Below, one piece after another: positions 1 through 12,311 of a stretch of DNA of 64,000 nucleotides. This stretch comes from Tachypleus tridentatus (Eukaryota; Arthropoda; Merostomata; Xiphosura; Limulidae): NCBI RefSeq assembly GCF_004210375.1, contig NC_134834.1, positions 41,754,264 through 41,818,263 on the forward strand, given 5' to 3'. The notes under the pieces are model-generated. The model did not search any database. It was given only the letters and a program-made list of their open reading frames with translations, and was not told the origin of the DNA. Position 1 is the first letter of the stretch, and each line of letters begins with the position of its first letter. The position numbers and the translations under genes were made by a program.

Positions 1-408
1 GAAATACAAATTCCATAACACTAAAATAGCATACATAAATACATTAAATTTACTGTAGAAAACAGAACTTTTTACACAGTTAACTTTATAAATGTTACCA
101 TCACCTGATCTACTGAAAGAATTATATAAAAGGGACACATAGTGAAAATCACGTTAATTGGGCTTACAATCACAGAATACACCAAACGCTAGGCATATTA
201 AAATTTGTAATTTACCCTACATTATTTGCACCAAAGATAACATCGATGAAGAAATAAACTTAACCAAATGACGTTTATCAAATAAATTGACCAAATAACA
301 AGTCAGTTTTATAAAAAACAAACCAAAAATCTACAATGCTGTTTAACACCCCAGAAAATAACAATTCATACAAAAATGTAATAAAGTAATCACTGACTCA
401 GTTCCATA

Positions 409-656
409 GGCCCTGCATGTCTCGCCATCTGAGGGTCGAAGGTTCGGAATCACCATCTCACAAAATATGCTTATCCTTTCAACCGTGAGGGCGTTATAAT
501 ATTACGGTCAATCTCACTATTCGTTGGCGAAAGAATATATCAAGAGTGGGCGATGGGTGGCGATAATTAGCTTCCTTCCTTCCAGTCTTTCACTATTAAA
601 TTAGAGACGGCTAGCACATGTAGCCCTCGAGAAGCTTTGTGCAAAATTGAAAACAA
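409..656 (+). mobile_element. tRNA-derived SINE, family A
   Basis: A decayed tRNA-like head (ctgagggtcgaaggttcg) is followed by the family body (atgctta.cctttcaaccg, cactattcgttgg, gggcgatgggtggcgat) and the tail agccctcgagaagctttgtg. Several mutations. Confidence 0.8.
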
Positions 657-828
657 ACACAGTTCCATTCATTGACAAGATAAGCTTCTCTTTATGAGAT
701 TTGTACGTACATACATACAACATAAACATTCATTCCAAATTTGTTCTCACCCTAGGAACAAAAATAAAATAAATGTATTTAAAAATGATCGAAACGTTAT
801 TCTTATTTAATATTAAAAATGCACTCTC

Positions 829-942
829 TAGTACAGAGGTAAGTCTACGAATTTACAACGCTAAAATCAGGAGTTCGATTCCCCTCGGTGAGCTCAACAG
901 ATAGCCCGATGTGGCTTTGCTATAAGAAAACACAAACACACA
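829..942 (+). mobile_element. tRNA-like SINE, family B
   Basis: Reads gagttcgattcccctcgg (B-box-like), then agatagcccgatgtggcttt and an A-rich CA tail. Same family as 49030-49149 and 52697-52823. Confidence 0.72.
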
Positions 943-3639
943 CGCTAATATTAGAAAATTCCAACTAACTACTGAAAGTAAGACTGAATACTCCTACTCT
1001 GTGAGAGAAAAAACAAACAAATTTATCCTTGTATCAAAATAGTTAAAATTCATGTAAAGGTTTTGAAAGTGTTACCACAAACTAACATCTACTGGGTTTC
1101 ATCTTTATTTAATAATTTTTTCTATATGTTGAAACTAACCTACAACATACGCGTTACAAAAAACACCGTGTATTTTCCAAGCACAGATTCGTACAGCTTC
1201 TACATAATATCTTCCGGGATGTTTACTTCATAGTCAGTTTAATTGAGAAAGACCAAGTAATGAGGTGAGCTCTGCAGCGGTCACCATTACAGTTTGGGTG
1301 GGACGTTGGTTAATTACTCTTTCCTAGAACCTGAAGGCTTTCGTTTGAAGAGAGACTGGGAACAGAAATGAAGTAATGTCGTTGAACCGTATGGTTATTA
1401 CGAGCAGCGTCCTCAGACTTTTTTTTGTAAGTACAATACGTGTAGTAAGACTTGTAATATTCACATCAGTTAGCAGCACACTGTCAACAACACATGCTAA
1501 CGTTTCTTCCAGCGGCGTCAAACACCCGTAAACTCATTTCTCTTTGATAAACTGAACAAATATTTTATTGGTCTAATTGGATGCCACGATAAGTAATGCA
1601 GAAAACGGAAGGCTTCGAGATAAAAAGAAATATTGTTCATTGGCGCAACGTGATCATTACAAGACTCAGAAACGGCCTTGGAATTGGATATCAGTTAACA
1701 GGTTGCAATAGGATATGTTCGACATATATAAGCAGGTTCTCAAAATGCAATGTCGTTCGTCTCGACGTGGTGAAAATATACTATATCAAGGCATTATTTT
1801 GTAACTTGGGACCCAAACAGGCGAACAGCCGTTTTGGGTACCTCCCAATCACCCAAAGGCAAAAAAACAACAACTTACAAACGACCTCTCCGATGAAACA
1901 TTTTGGCTCCAGGGCTCAAATTTATTAGTTTCCAGCCTTTTATCCAGCGCCACAGAAATAAATACTAGAAGTCCCCAAAACCATCTCGTACGAAAAAACC
2001 AATATTCTACTAAGCTCACGCTTGAGGGGGGTGAAGTGAGTCAGAAGCTGGCCTTGGTGGATTTCATGAGCTGGTACACCTTAATGTCTCCCTCTTGCAC
2101 TTTATATTGTTACAGACCTGACCTTGTGTATTTTATTAAATACCTACATACCTACTTTGAACTTTATCCTAAATCTAAAACGAGGTAACAAGTGATCTGT
2201 ACATGATATCTCATTTCTATACTGCGCAAAAATTTGAAATCGTTATATTACCCGTTTGTAGATATATTCCAAAATTCACAATTAATAATATTTTGGGCGT
2301 TATATAGTATTAATTTATATTTTAAAAAAACTTCCTACAGAGAGACATTAATATCGTAATACTTACAATATATAATGGTTTATTTACATAAATTTCTCTA
2401 CTTAATTCATTCATCTCGTTCTTTGTTCCTATTTACGTGTATGGTTTTGTAATTATTTGGTAATCCACTCAAGTAATATCTCTGGTAAACGAAATCATTC
2501 TCGGTGACTATGTTGCTTTAATTAATATCAGGTGAATGACAATTATTGGACCCTTTGAGTTAAATGCATGCTCAATAAAGTTAGAATAACTTATTTCACT
2601 ACTAATAAACACGATTAAAAAATCTTTATAGATAACCTAACACCACTAACGACGAAACGTTTTCAAACACTTGATCAGTGCTAAAGGCAGTATCGCCTTT
2701 TAAGCAAATAAAGAACTGTTATGTTTTTGTTTCTTGATAACAGTAAACCTATAATTGAATGTTATGTTCGGTATTTTAAAAATAAACAAACAAAATTTGT
2801 ATTTTTGCATTGAAATGTACTCATTTTAAAACTAAAATAAACTAGGGTACGTTAAAATATCGGTAAAATGTCCGCTAAAAATAAGATAAATCGAATGTAT
2901 TATAAAGTGAAGCTTTGCAACTTGTCATGAGCATATCGTACAGACAAAGCAGACATTTCCTATGAGACTACAGATAACAGGAAGTAACATGATAGTCCAG
3001 AAACGTAGCACGTGGACGCTATCATGTGACGAGTTACTGAAAACCTATCATGTATCTTAGCAACATATTTCTACTAAATGCATGGATGAAAGTAAGAAAA
3101 ATAAATCCATAAATTTCTTAGTACATAACATATATCGTTGTATATGCACACGTGTTAATAACTGGAAGGTATATGCGTGTTTTTTCTTCTTTCCAAAAAT
3201 AATCTTTGGCAAACGTTTATTCACGATATATAGGTCAGCATGCCCTTATTTATTCCGTTATTGAGAAACTAATTTCGTACTCCATTTAATCAAAATATCA
3301 AAAACTAGGTGTAAAGTAATTTTAATTCGTTTATCATCTTTGTTGCTACTAAGTAAACACTACGTAATAGTTTTATATGACATAATAATGTACAGTACAT
3401 TTCATACGCGCTGAGTTATCTCGTACTAAGTTTTAAAATTTCTTGAAATTGTTATTAGTATTTTAACCTGAACGACTCATTATGTGCTTAAGAATTAAAC
3501 ACTCACATTAAAAACTCTTAGGGCTCAAGAGAGAGAGAGACTGCTATATCGCTAAGAAGAAAGAACACTGAAACCTGAAATTTTGCACCCTTACTTAGCG
3601 GACTCTAATAACACCACGATGTACACGTTCACTTATCCA
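943..3639. other. No recognised gene or repeat
   Basis: AT-rich. The open frames at 1324-1521, 1596-1928 and 3082-3264 have no recognisable motif or splice context. The missing SLC7 exons are not here. Confidence 0.6.
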
Positions 3640-3990
3640 AAAGCATCTTTTTATGAGACAAGCACGTGAGAAACACATGGTAAAAAAACAGTTCCTAATA
3701 TAACAACTTCTAATGTATGGAAAAGCCAGTGCAGTCTGGTAACACTAGGCTCCAATAATGGATTTTGTGTAATGTTGTTTAGGAACAAAAGAATAACCTA
3801 ATATCGTTGTTAGTCGATATACTGAAAGTATAAAATAAATTATATAAACTACAAATTGAAAAATATATAACTGTTGATCTCTTAATTTAGTCTCTCCCTT
3901 GACTAATGAGGTGTTTGTTTTTTTTCTTAAATTAAGAACCGCTGGTGATATAACAGAAAATAGCTTAATTCAGAATTGCTTAAGTAGTGG
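3640..3990 (+). repeat. Old divergent copy of the repeat at 36400-36690 and 50160-50430
   Basis: Collinear blocks: aacaactt.taatgta, aaaa..cagtgc..t.tggtaac, a gcaac/ggaac aaaa run, taatat.gt.gttag(t)c.ata, gatctcttaatttagtctct, taa.gaggt.tgtt, tggtgatac/taac and ttaattcaga. Diverged by roughly a quarter, so much older than the 36/50-kb pair. Confidence 0.65.
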
Positions 3991-5194
3991 TTTATTATAA
4001 CTCATACTGAATTAACGTACGCTAGACAGTATTCTGTCATGCTGAAGCAACACAAATTTATTGTATGCCCTGTTAGCTTATATCAAATCCAGGTGTTTGG
4101 AAACTTCGAAGATGCCTTCAAACAGAGAAAAACAGTCCTTTTGAAAATGATGTCATACGTATCGAAATACATCAATAGTGGTATTATTCCAAATGTTGTG
4201 TACTTGATGATCATCCATATAGTAGTATACTGATAAAAGTTATCCTAGTTATATTTCTCCACCTCAGAATTCCACTTCTAGGACATCCTTATGCAAATAA
4301 CAATGAACAAGCACTACTGTAGAACAGATGCAAAAATAGGTGGATGTTGTGCACAAGAAGTGTCAGCAGTGCGATACAGGAAACACAAATCACATAAAGA
4401 CAACAGGTTTATAAGGTAAAAAGAAAACAAAAACGATATCGACAATCATTCGTGTCGATTAAAAATCCACCATGTTCCTCTAATGTCTTATTCTTGGATT
4501 TAATCTCAATATACTCAAACTGTCAAGCCGTTCCAAAAGGTCATGAGACATCGACAGTTTCAAATATTTAATGTTTTTTGAAAAATATATATGCAACAAG
4601 TTTTCTGAGTATGAGTCAATAGTTTAATTTTTTAAATGTAAAATTGCATATAAAATCACTGAAAACAATACCACATAAACTAATTAGTTTTGAAGGTTAT
4701 ACTTTCGTCAAAACCACTTCAATTAAAATTTAAATCTGATAAACTTGTCTAACAATAATTTAAATTTCTAAATTATGTTCCTGCCATGCATAAAAATTAT
4801 TTTTCCAATAAAAACATTTTGGTATTATTTAATTTAGATTTATTGCTTTGGGTCCTTAAGTTGAATAAGGGCGGTGTTGCAAATATACATGATAAAAAAG
4901 GTAAAAAATAAAAAGACGTAGATTTTGGTTGTCATTCCAAGAAACACCACCAGTTGTCTGAACTTTATGTTACACAAATTTAAATTTAAAAACTTGTTTA
5001 TGCTTTACAGAAGTCATAATATTTAGCGGATATCTGCAACATCGTACGGTTTTCTTGGTGGTCTCTAAAGTAAAACCTAATGCCAGTCAAGCTTAAGAAT
5101 TAATACCGTATGTAAAGAGGTATTTTAGAATCTTTGATAAGTTCAAAACCATCTTATTGTTTTTATCACTCCATAGAAAAATAAAGTTACTCAC

Positions 5195-5288
5195 CATCCA
5201 TTATAAGCAAAGAGTCCCGAGTAGAAGGAAAGTGCTATCTTTGTGATGTCCGATTCAGTTCCTTCAAATGAAAAGTGTTGTGTTTGTC
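5195..5288 (-). CDS. SLC7 transporter, exon 3
   Basis: This 94-bp exon has a TTTTAG acceptor (5294-5289) and a GTGAGT donor (5194-5189). It enters in phase 1 and leaves in phase 2, with the Trp codon split TG|G. It encodes residues 217-248: an extracellular loop (GQTQHFSFEGTESDITK) followed by the TM6 start IALSFYSGLFAYNGW. The ALSFYSGLFAYxGW block is the family's TM6 signature and part of the substrate site. The three exons together give 743 coding bases, about 248 residues, roughly half the usual 480-530. The expected following exon, starting with a motif like NYLNYVTEE, was not found at 1-5194, so the gene continues beyond the left edge. Confidence 0.92.
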
Positions 5289-7291
5289 CTAAAAGGAAAT
5301 TATTTGAAATTACAGAAATATTATTAACGATACAAATTGTATGATTTCAGCTTTATAATGATGCTTACTGAATTAAGCAGGTCAGAATACAAAGCAATAC
5401 GCTTTTTTATAAAACGCATTTTAACAAAGACACAAACTGAATAAATGGCATGGAGCAGTTAAATAAAAGACAAAAATAATTTTTCGATACTAAGGGTTAT
5501 ACAGATAAACAACAGATGACTGAATCTGAAGTGAGAAAATGTGACCATTCTAGCTTTATCGAGCATATTGAAAATAACAGTTAACAGATGTATAAAATAT
5601 AAACACGTGTATGTTTTTCAGAAGGTATGAGATGACAAAAAAACAAGAATGGACCTTGAAATATTTTGTTTTCATAACAAACTAAGTAGTTGAGAGGCAT
5701 AAACATGGATGTTACTGCAGCACTAACACGTGAGTGTTTCACCTCAAAGACTGATGGAACTTGTATAACACTTCAGTTGTCTATGTAGTTAGTATACAAG
5801 AAAAAAGAAATAATATTTATCAACTGAGCTAACAAACCCTATGTGTTTGCAAGTGATGGTATTTCTAATACGATCGATCACATTACTGATCAGTATTTTC
5901 GCAGGAAAAATACTTAAGAGTTATCTGGTAACATAACATATATCGAATAATTTGGATGAGACTTGAAATACACAGTTACTGCTTTAAAGGAATTTAGCTT
6001 AAAATCTGCCAGTCATAACTTGGAGTTCAAGAGCACGAGTCAAGTTTGTCACCAAATGATGGTTGGCAATAACTTATGTTTTCTTTTTTATCGTTGACTC
6101 CTTTAAAGCCAAATTAAATTCCCAAATATGTCTGCTTTATTCTGTGAAGAGCATTCTAAATACATTTTTATGTAAAGTTTCATCTAATTAGTCGAAAAAC
6201 AAAGGAATGGCGGTCAAAAACAGAAAATCTTCAAAATATTTTGAGCTTTAGAATTTTAAACAGAAGAATAACATGAATTCACAACCTATTTGTTTCAGTC
6301 TACACGGATTTTTGCAATAGTAACGTTGTTAAAAAACTAATATAGATTAATCGAAATATAAAGAAATAAGCCATCAAAACCTTAATTTTGCTCATTTTTT
6401 CTCCTTTCACCAAAATAAAGGCAGATATCTTGATTATATCTGCTTTAGCTTGTGGGCGTTGTCACAAGATGTCTTTATGTCAATCTACTGATGAAAGTAT
6501 AAGAAAACTTCAAGCCAAACCGTATTCTTGTCAGTCCTGGCTTCATTTTTTCTTAGCCTGGGGAAGGGGGAGATGAAACATGAGGCCAAGTTTAAAGTAT
6601 ACCTAAAATTATATGAATGGACGACAGAAGTTTGGAGCAACAATATTTCAGGGGGTTCTTGTCCTCCTCTATCGTAAGCCATGGTTTATGTAAAATGTGA
6701 CCTTTGATCCTATAAAATCAGAAGAAGGATCCTAACTCAAAACACCAATAAACGACGCTATCAATTTTCAAGACGATCAGACTAGAAATATAGGAGTGGT
6801 GCAGACAGACTTGTAACTGTTGGATAACTGAAGAAAACTTAGGAAATACAGCGTCTTCTTCTCTAAGGCAAATGCTTAAATTTAGTGATTAATGAGTACA
6901 CATTAAAACAGAAGAAATGAAACATCCACTCGATAGCTAAATATTTAAATATGGTGAACAATAATATTATTTTTTACTTAGTTTTGTCTGAACAAATTCT
7001 TACACATATAAAAGATATCAAATTTAATGTGAAGAAATAGTACCTATATCAATAATTATTTTAAACAAGTCATCAACGTGTATTATAAGTTAACAGCCAC
7101 GTATACTACTGATGTTTTAAATTCATATTTTTGATAAAAATAAATTTTCTTATAAAAGTCTTGCATTTAATTGACTTCAGATTTTCCAGTTCCCAGTATT
7201 TCTTAAAGTATAATAATATATTATATACATATAATTTTCTAATTAGCAAAACATTTAGCTCTATATATTTAGCTCAAAAAACTTTTGCAAA

Positions 7292-8789
7292 TATACTCTT
7301 CAAAGCAAGAAACGCAAAAGGGATATTTTTGTTATTTTAAAGAGAAATATATGTAATAACGTTACAAGCTCAGAGTATGTGATGTTACACGTGTTAAGGC
7401 ACTGATTGTCAGACCAAAATGACAATAAAAGTTGTGCACTTTGAAAACGGAGGAAAACATCGGATTTTTCGCCAAAACGTATTCGTGTCCAATAAATTTG
7501 TTTGAGAGATCTGCATGTTCTGCAAGTGCAACATGTGCAAAATCCCTATAAAAGTGACGGGTTCTCGGTTTCCATAGCTCAGTGTCAAGCCACCGACACG
7601 CAATACAGTTACGCCAAGACTGAGAGAAGCACAACGCAACAACGTCATTGGTCGCTTGGAAGCAGGCGAATCTCGATCAGATGTTGCCAGAGCTGTGAAT
7701 GTCCACCCAAGCACTATCACAAGGCTATGGAATCGTCATCAACAACATGGATCAACTCGTGACCGTCCACGATCTGGCAGACCTCGTGTGACCACGCCCG
7801 CACAAGATCGCTACATCCGGTTACGTCACCTTCGGGATAGGACTACCACTGCGACTTCTACTGCCTCAACCATATCAGAGCTGCTTAGGATTTCCGATCA
7901 GACCGTACGCAACCGTCTACGAGATGCAGGAATCCGACCTCGACATCCAGTCAGAGGCGTCATCCTCACCCAGCAACATCGTCAAGCACGGCTCAGTGGA
8001 CTCGGGCACATCGGGTATGGCCTCATCGACGATGGAGGCATGTTTGGTTCAGCGATGAATCACGTTTTATGCTTCGTAGGCAGGATGGAAGGACCCGTGT
8101 TTACCGTTGCCAAGGTGAACGTTTTGCAGCAAACTGTGTGCAGGATGTTGACAGATATGGTGGTTGCAGCGTCATGATGTGGGCTGCCATCGCCTACAAT
8201 GCCAGAACAGACCTTTTGCACATTCGAGGGAATCTTACGACTCAACGATACGTCGACAAGATTCTTAGGCCCCATGTGCAACCCATCATGGTGAACGCCA
8301 ACGACGTTTTTTCAACATGACAACGCCCATCCTCACACAGCCCGACTCACCACTGTCTTCTTGAGACACCACAACATCAACGTTCTTCCCTGGCCCTCCA
8401 GATCACCAGATTTAAACCCCATTGAACATCTTTGGGACGAGTTGGACCGACGTCTGCGACGGCGACAACCTCAACCGCAGACTCTACCTCAGCTTGCAGC
8501 AGCTTTGCAGGCTGAGTGGACAACCATTCCACAGGATGTGATTCGTCATCTCATCGCTTCCATGGGCAGGAGATGCCAAGCAGTTATTGATGCTCACGGG
8601 GGGCATACTCGTTATTGAAGTTGAGTGATGTTAAACCTCACCTAGTGAGCGTGGACTTCGCCTTTGCAAACTTTGAATGTTCAGCAGTGAATGTGCAAAG
8701 TTTCACACATGTCATACAGAACTACCCGGGATAAACTTAACAATTTGTCTCATATTTTGCCTTTTGCGTTTCTTTTTTTGAAAAGTATA
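7292..8789 (+). mobile_element. Tc1/mariner-type DNA transposon, complete ends
   Basis: Terminal inverted repeats of about 30 bp occupy 7292-7321 and 8760-8789. They share tatact.ttcaaa..aagaaac followed by gcaaaagg, with a few mismatches, and lie next to TA dinucleotides as expected for TA target duplication. The 1.5-kb length and internal transposase fit a Tc1-like element. It lies in SLC7 intron 2, opposite in strand to the host gene. Confidence 0.88.
7611..8618 (+). pseudogene. Tc1-like transposase, broken
   Basis: The reading starts at 7611, where an ACG stands in place of the expected ATG before PRLREAQRNN. The N-terminal helix-turn-helix pair is clear: RLEAGESRSDVARAVNVHPS, then SGRPRVTTPAQDR and SELLRISDQTVRNRLRDAGI. 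Frame is lost near 8000, and the frame +2 segment 8069-8320 carries RRQDGRTRVYR and SVMMWAAI. An extra T near 8310 shifts it back, and QHDNAHPHTARL (catalytic Asp codon 8319-8321) leads to SPDLNPIEHLWDEL with the third acidic residue. The first catalytic Asp (SDES) sits in the shifted stretch near 8055. Thus the DDE triad can still be traced but is split over frames. It ends at the TGA 8616-8618. Not functional as it stands. Confidence 0.9.
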
Positions 8790-9034
8790 TATTAATGGAT
8801 TTTAAATGTTGATTCATATACACCTCCGAAAGATAAAAGTTCATGAATTTATCCATATATTGCACACTGTTATATAACATATTTTAGTAATTAGCATATT
8901 AATATTCTTTGTGATAACATGCAATTTATAAGTTAACTTCCTATCAAAATACCTAAAACAACAGACTCCTTTCTTAGCTTGACTGTTGCATTTAAATCAT
9001 GGCAAACGGTTTAGTTAGTTGATATGTTTCTAGC

Positions 9035-9137
9035 GTAGAGATATGCAATCAGTTACCTATATTCTGTCCACAGAGGAATCGAACCCCAAATATTAATACT
9101 GTAAGTCCGGAAACTTACTGCTGACTCACTGGAGTAT
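9035..9137 (-). mobile_element. tRNA-like SINE, family B, fragment
   Basis: Minus-strand head traces: gaggaatcgaaccccaaata, gtaagtccggaaacttac. Confidence 0.5.
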
Positions 9138-9376
9138 TATAAAAAAAAAAAGTGACAGTAAATGCTATTACACGCAATCTATTTCATTTTCTTGATGTTT
9201 GAAATTAATATTTACTTAACACTCAAAATTATTATAAACCATTTTATTATACTTTATAAAAGTTAATATTTCCTATGATTAACCTGAATATACTGTATTA
9301 TTTGTGAAAGTTATGTTTCTGTCACTTTTTTTTAACTTCCATAAATCATATCAACCAGGTTGTAAGGCCCCAATAT

Positions 9377-9436
9377 GACGAAACCATTTAGTTAGTTCAT
9401 TTAAATGTCAAGAGACTGGTCTCTCTTCTCCACCAA
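9377..9436 (+). repeat. 60-bp direct repeat, first copy
   Basis: From gacgaaaccatttagttag to tctcttctccaccaa. An identical copy lies at 9509-9568. Confidence 0.93.
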
Positions 9437-9508
9437 TGATAAGTGGGATAAAAAAAAATCACTGCGTCCAGTACTGAGCGGAAGTATATTTTTCATTCAG
9501 AATTACAA

Positions 9509-9568
9509 GACGAAACCATTTAGTTAGTTCATTTAAATGTCAAGAGACTGGTCTCTCTTCTCCACCAA
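9509..9568 (+). repeat. 60-bp direct repeat, second copy
   Basis: No mismatch to 9377-9436 by eye; 72 bases separate the two. Confidence 0.93.
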
Positions 9569-9970
9569 AAACAGAAAAAAATCACAAACTTCACATGTTA
9601 TAGAAAGAAGTTACACATTCAACAAGAGTTAAAATGTGCTGGATGTCGGTTAGCCATAACCTTAATATTCAGATTTTGGCTTTAGTCAATACATCTTGAT
9701 AATAAATGGGGAAGCACTGTTCAGTGAACAACCGTGGAAGATAAGTGGTAGTTCTGTTGTTTCAAACTCTTGCTTAAAGTATTGCATTGTTTGCTTCCTG
9801 GTTATCACTTTAGATTATATTTTAACATGCCGAAAACCATTCCACCGTAACTGCCTTTTGGCGTGTAAAGTACTTAATGCAACCTGAAACATGAATTTAG
9901 ACCAATCATGTGCCCTTTCTTACAGCTGAGAGAAATTTACCGTCAACTTCTCTTATGTCTGCTTTTGATA

Positions 9971-10185
9971 AATTTTGCGCAAAGCTGCTCGAGGGCTATC
10001 CACGCTAACTGTTTTCAATTTTCGAGTGACTTGAGGGGCAGCAACTGATCAACATCCCCCACTACTTGGGTTACTCTTTATCAACGATTGTATATGACAT
10101 TACAACGACCCCAAGGCTGAATGGGCATGTCCGGTGACGGGATTAGATCCCGCGACACACGGATAATGAGTCAAGCGTTCTAACC
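9971..10185 (-). mobile_element. tRNA-derived SINE, family A, decayed
   Basis: The tail ttttgcgcaaagctgctcga is at the left and the B-box-like gggattagatcccgcgac at the right, so it reads on the minus strand. The central body is rearranged. Confidence 0.7.
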
Positions 10186-12072
10186 ATAATTTTCTATATC
10201 AAAAAGAAAACTGTCCCTGACATGGCACTCCGGATGCCAGATCTCCAGACTAAGAAAAACAACCGTCACTAACATCATTTTCTCTTCGTGCCGCCATTAC
10301 CGCTGAAGAGAGCGTTACACACAGGTAATATATGGTAAGTGAAGAGAATATTGTTAATTATTTTCTAATGTTGTGCGCAATTTAGGCGTATCAAAGTAAA
10401 TTATAATTCGTATCTCATGATAGCACCATAAAAGGTTGAGTTTGAAGTTTATATTCTACTATCTTGGTACTATAACTACTATATGTTCATTTAAACCTAT
10501 TTACGAACAAATTTTAAACATTTTTACATTAAAAAAACAGGTTGGTTATGTAAACCGGACATTCGTCAGAATCTTGATCAGAACATGAAGACGTCATTAA
10601 AGTTAAAACTATTTTTACGTACCTTTACACTTTCCTTAATCGAAAAAAAAAAAAAAAAACCTGCAAAAGTAACATTGAGTCCATAATAGCCTTATAGTAC
10701 ATCATACTCAATGTTAATTGCATTATTAATATAACTGCATACAGCTAACTTTGTTTCTTGTTAGATGGTTAAGTAGATTTCTATCAACTGTAACACCACC
10801 TCTTACTGCTGCCCCTGGTGACTCAGTAGTGTGAGTTCTTATAACACAAAAATCGGGGTTAGATGCTCATAGTGAGCACCACCCATATAGTTCACCATAT
10901 AGCTTTGCGCTTAACAACAAAGAAAGCTGTATATATTCCATATTAATAAATCGTGCGATAGCGAGTCGAAGGCCTTCTTCACTCCTACGAAAATTACCAC
11001 TTCAAACCATCTTTCATAACTATCACTTATAAAATCTCACATTCACACACAGACACACATATTGTATTACATAGTGCCTTTCGAGAACGAGAAGAACGTC
11101 AAAAGTGCGCCAAAACAGCTACGGATTAACACACCACACGTGAAACGTGCAGAATGTTAAATAATAACATACTTCTGAAACAACCCTTTCATACATAATC
11201 AATGGTAACATGTCATGTCAAGCCCTACCGAAACAAGAAATCAACGACGTAAAGTTTTTACAAAGGTTAAAAGAAAAACCTTAAAATTCAATTATATTTT
11301 ATTATAACCTTCCAAAAGTTTTTGGGTTTGTTCACAATGTAATCTTGTTTCTTTTTCGTTAAATTTCAAATATTTACTGACAAACATGTACATCTTCACC
11401 CACCCTCTAAACTGGACTCTTGAAGACATTGTTCTTATATCAACACCACGACACAGTATCCTCACTGCGCCAAAATGTTTCTCATGGTCTGAAATTCGAA
11501 CATATATACAGAGAAGCTACTTTAAACCAGATATCATGGAGTATAGTATTACTTCCTTTATAAATTCCTAGATTTTCAATGGTCTCACACTACGTGGTAA
11601 TGACACAAAGAATGTTGTATTTATTTTTAAATCATCCCCAGTTTTATTACGAAACAATCATGAAAAGTCTGCGTGTTTCTCAACATTATCCGGGTCTACG
11701 ATATGCAGGCATATCGTATGCTTTCTACGTTGCCAGATAATGTTTACATTTTAATGTACGTCACTGTTTGGTCTTACGATATGACACCAGCCAAGAGAAC
11801 TATCAACTTTCTCTAGTCTTTGTTAATCGGGAGACTGAATGAGCCACAAAGATCACATTCATTCAACATTAGGGGGAAACGCTGTAGTACGAAATACGTT
11901 ATAGATGGAAACAACATTCCGCCCTAGCGACAAAGCATATTACAGTCTAAAGAAATGACGCCCTTTCTTAAGATGAAAACCACCCTCACTCACACGCGCA
12001 CCGTGTAATTCTCTAGATATCTTTGTGCTTTTTCAGGTTCTTTTACCACTTCATAGTCTAAAAAATGGCAGA
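10186..12072. other. Mostly unrecognised intronic DNA
   Basis: Apart from the family B SINE at 10806-10925 and a long A-run at about 10645-10660, I see nothing assignable. Confidence 0.55.
10806..10925 (+). mobile_element. tRNA-like SINE, family B, decayed
   Basis: Head ccctggtgactcagtagtg, B-box trace ggggttagatgctcatag, tail ccatatagctttgcgctt. Confidence 0.55.
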
Positions 12073-12311
12073 GCCAGACATGGTCTAATGGTAGAACTCA
12101 CATAATGTCACTGAATATGCTCACCCTTTCATTCATCGGAGCGTTTCCATGTGATGATCTGTGTCACTATTCACTGGTAAAAATATAGCCTAAGAGTTGG
12201 CGATGGGTGACATTGACTAGTTACCTTCCCTCTAGAGTCTGTCATTTCAAAATTAGGAATGGCTAGTGAAAATACCCTTCAAGTAACTCTGCGCAAATTT
12301 CACCAAACAAC
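12073..12311 (+). mobile_element. tRNA-derived SINE, family A, decayed
   Basis: Head agacatggtctaatgg, body atgctcaccctttcattc and cctaagagttggcgatggg, tail attaggaatggctagtg then ctctgcgcaaattt. Confidence 0.72.

Noticed and set aside
1596..1928. Plus-strand ORF of 110 codons
   Set aside because: Composition and lack of any motif do not support a gene.
12..5194. Fourth SLC7 exon
   Set aside because: Searched the minus strand for the block following TM6 (NYLNYVTEE-like) with an acceptor; none was convincing.
7362..7762. Overlapping ORFs on both strands at the start of the Tc1 element
   Set aside because: They lie in the TIR-proximal untranslated part or in the wrong frame of the transposase; no motifs.
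8060..8281. Minus-strand ORF of 73 codons
   Set aside because: Antisense shadow of the Tc1 transposase.
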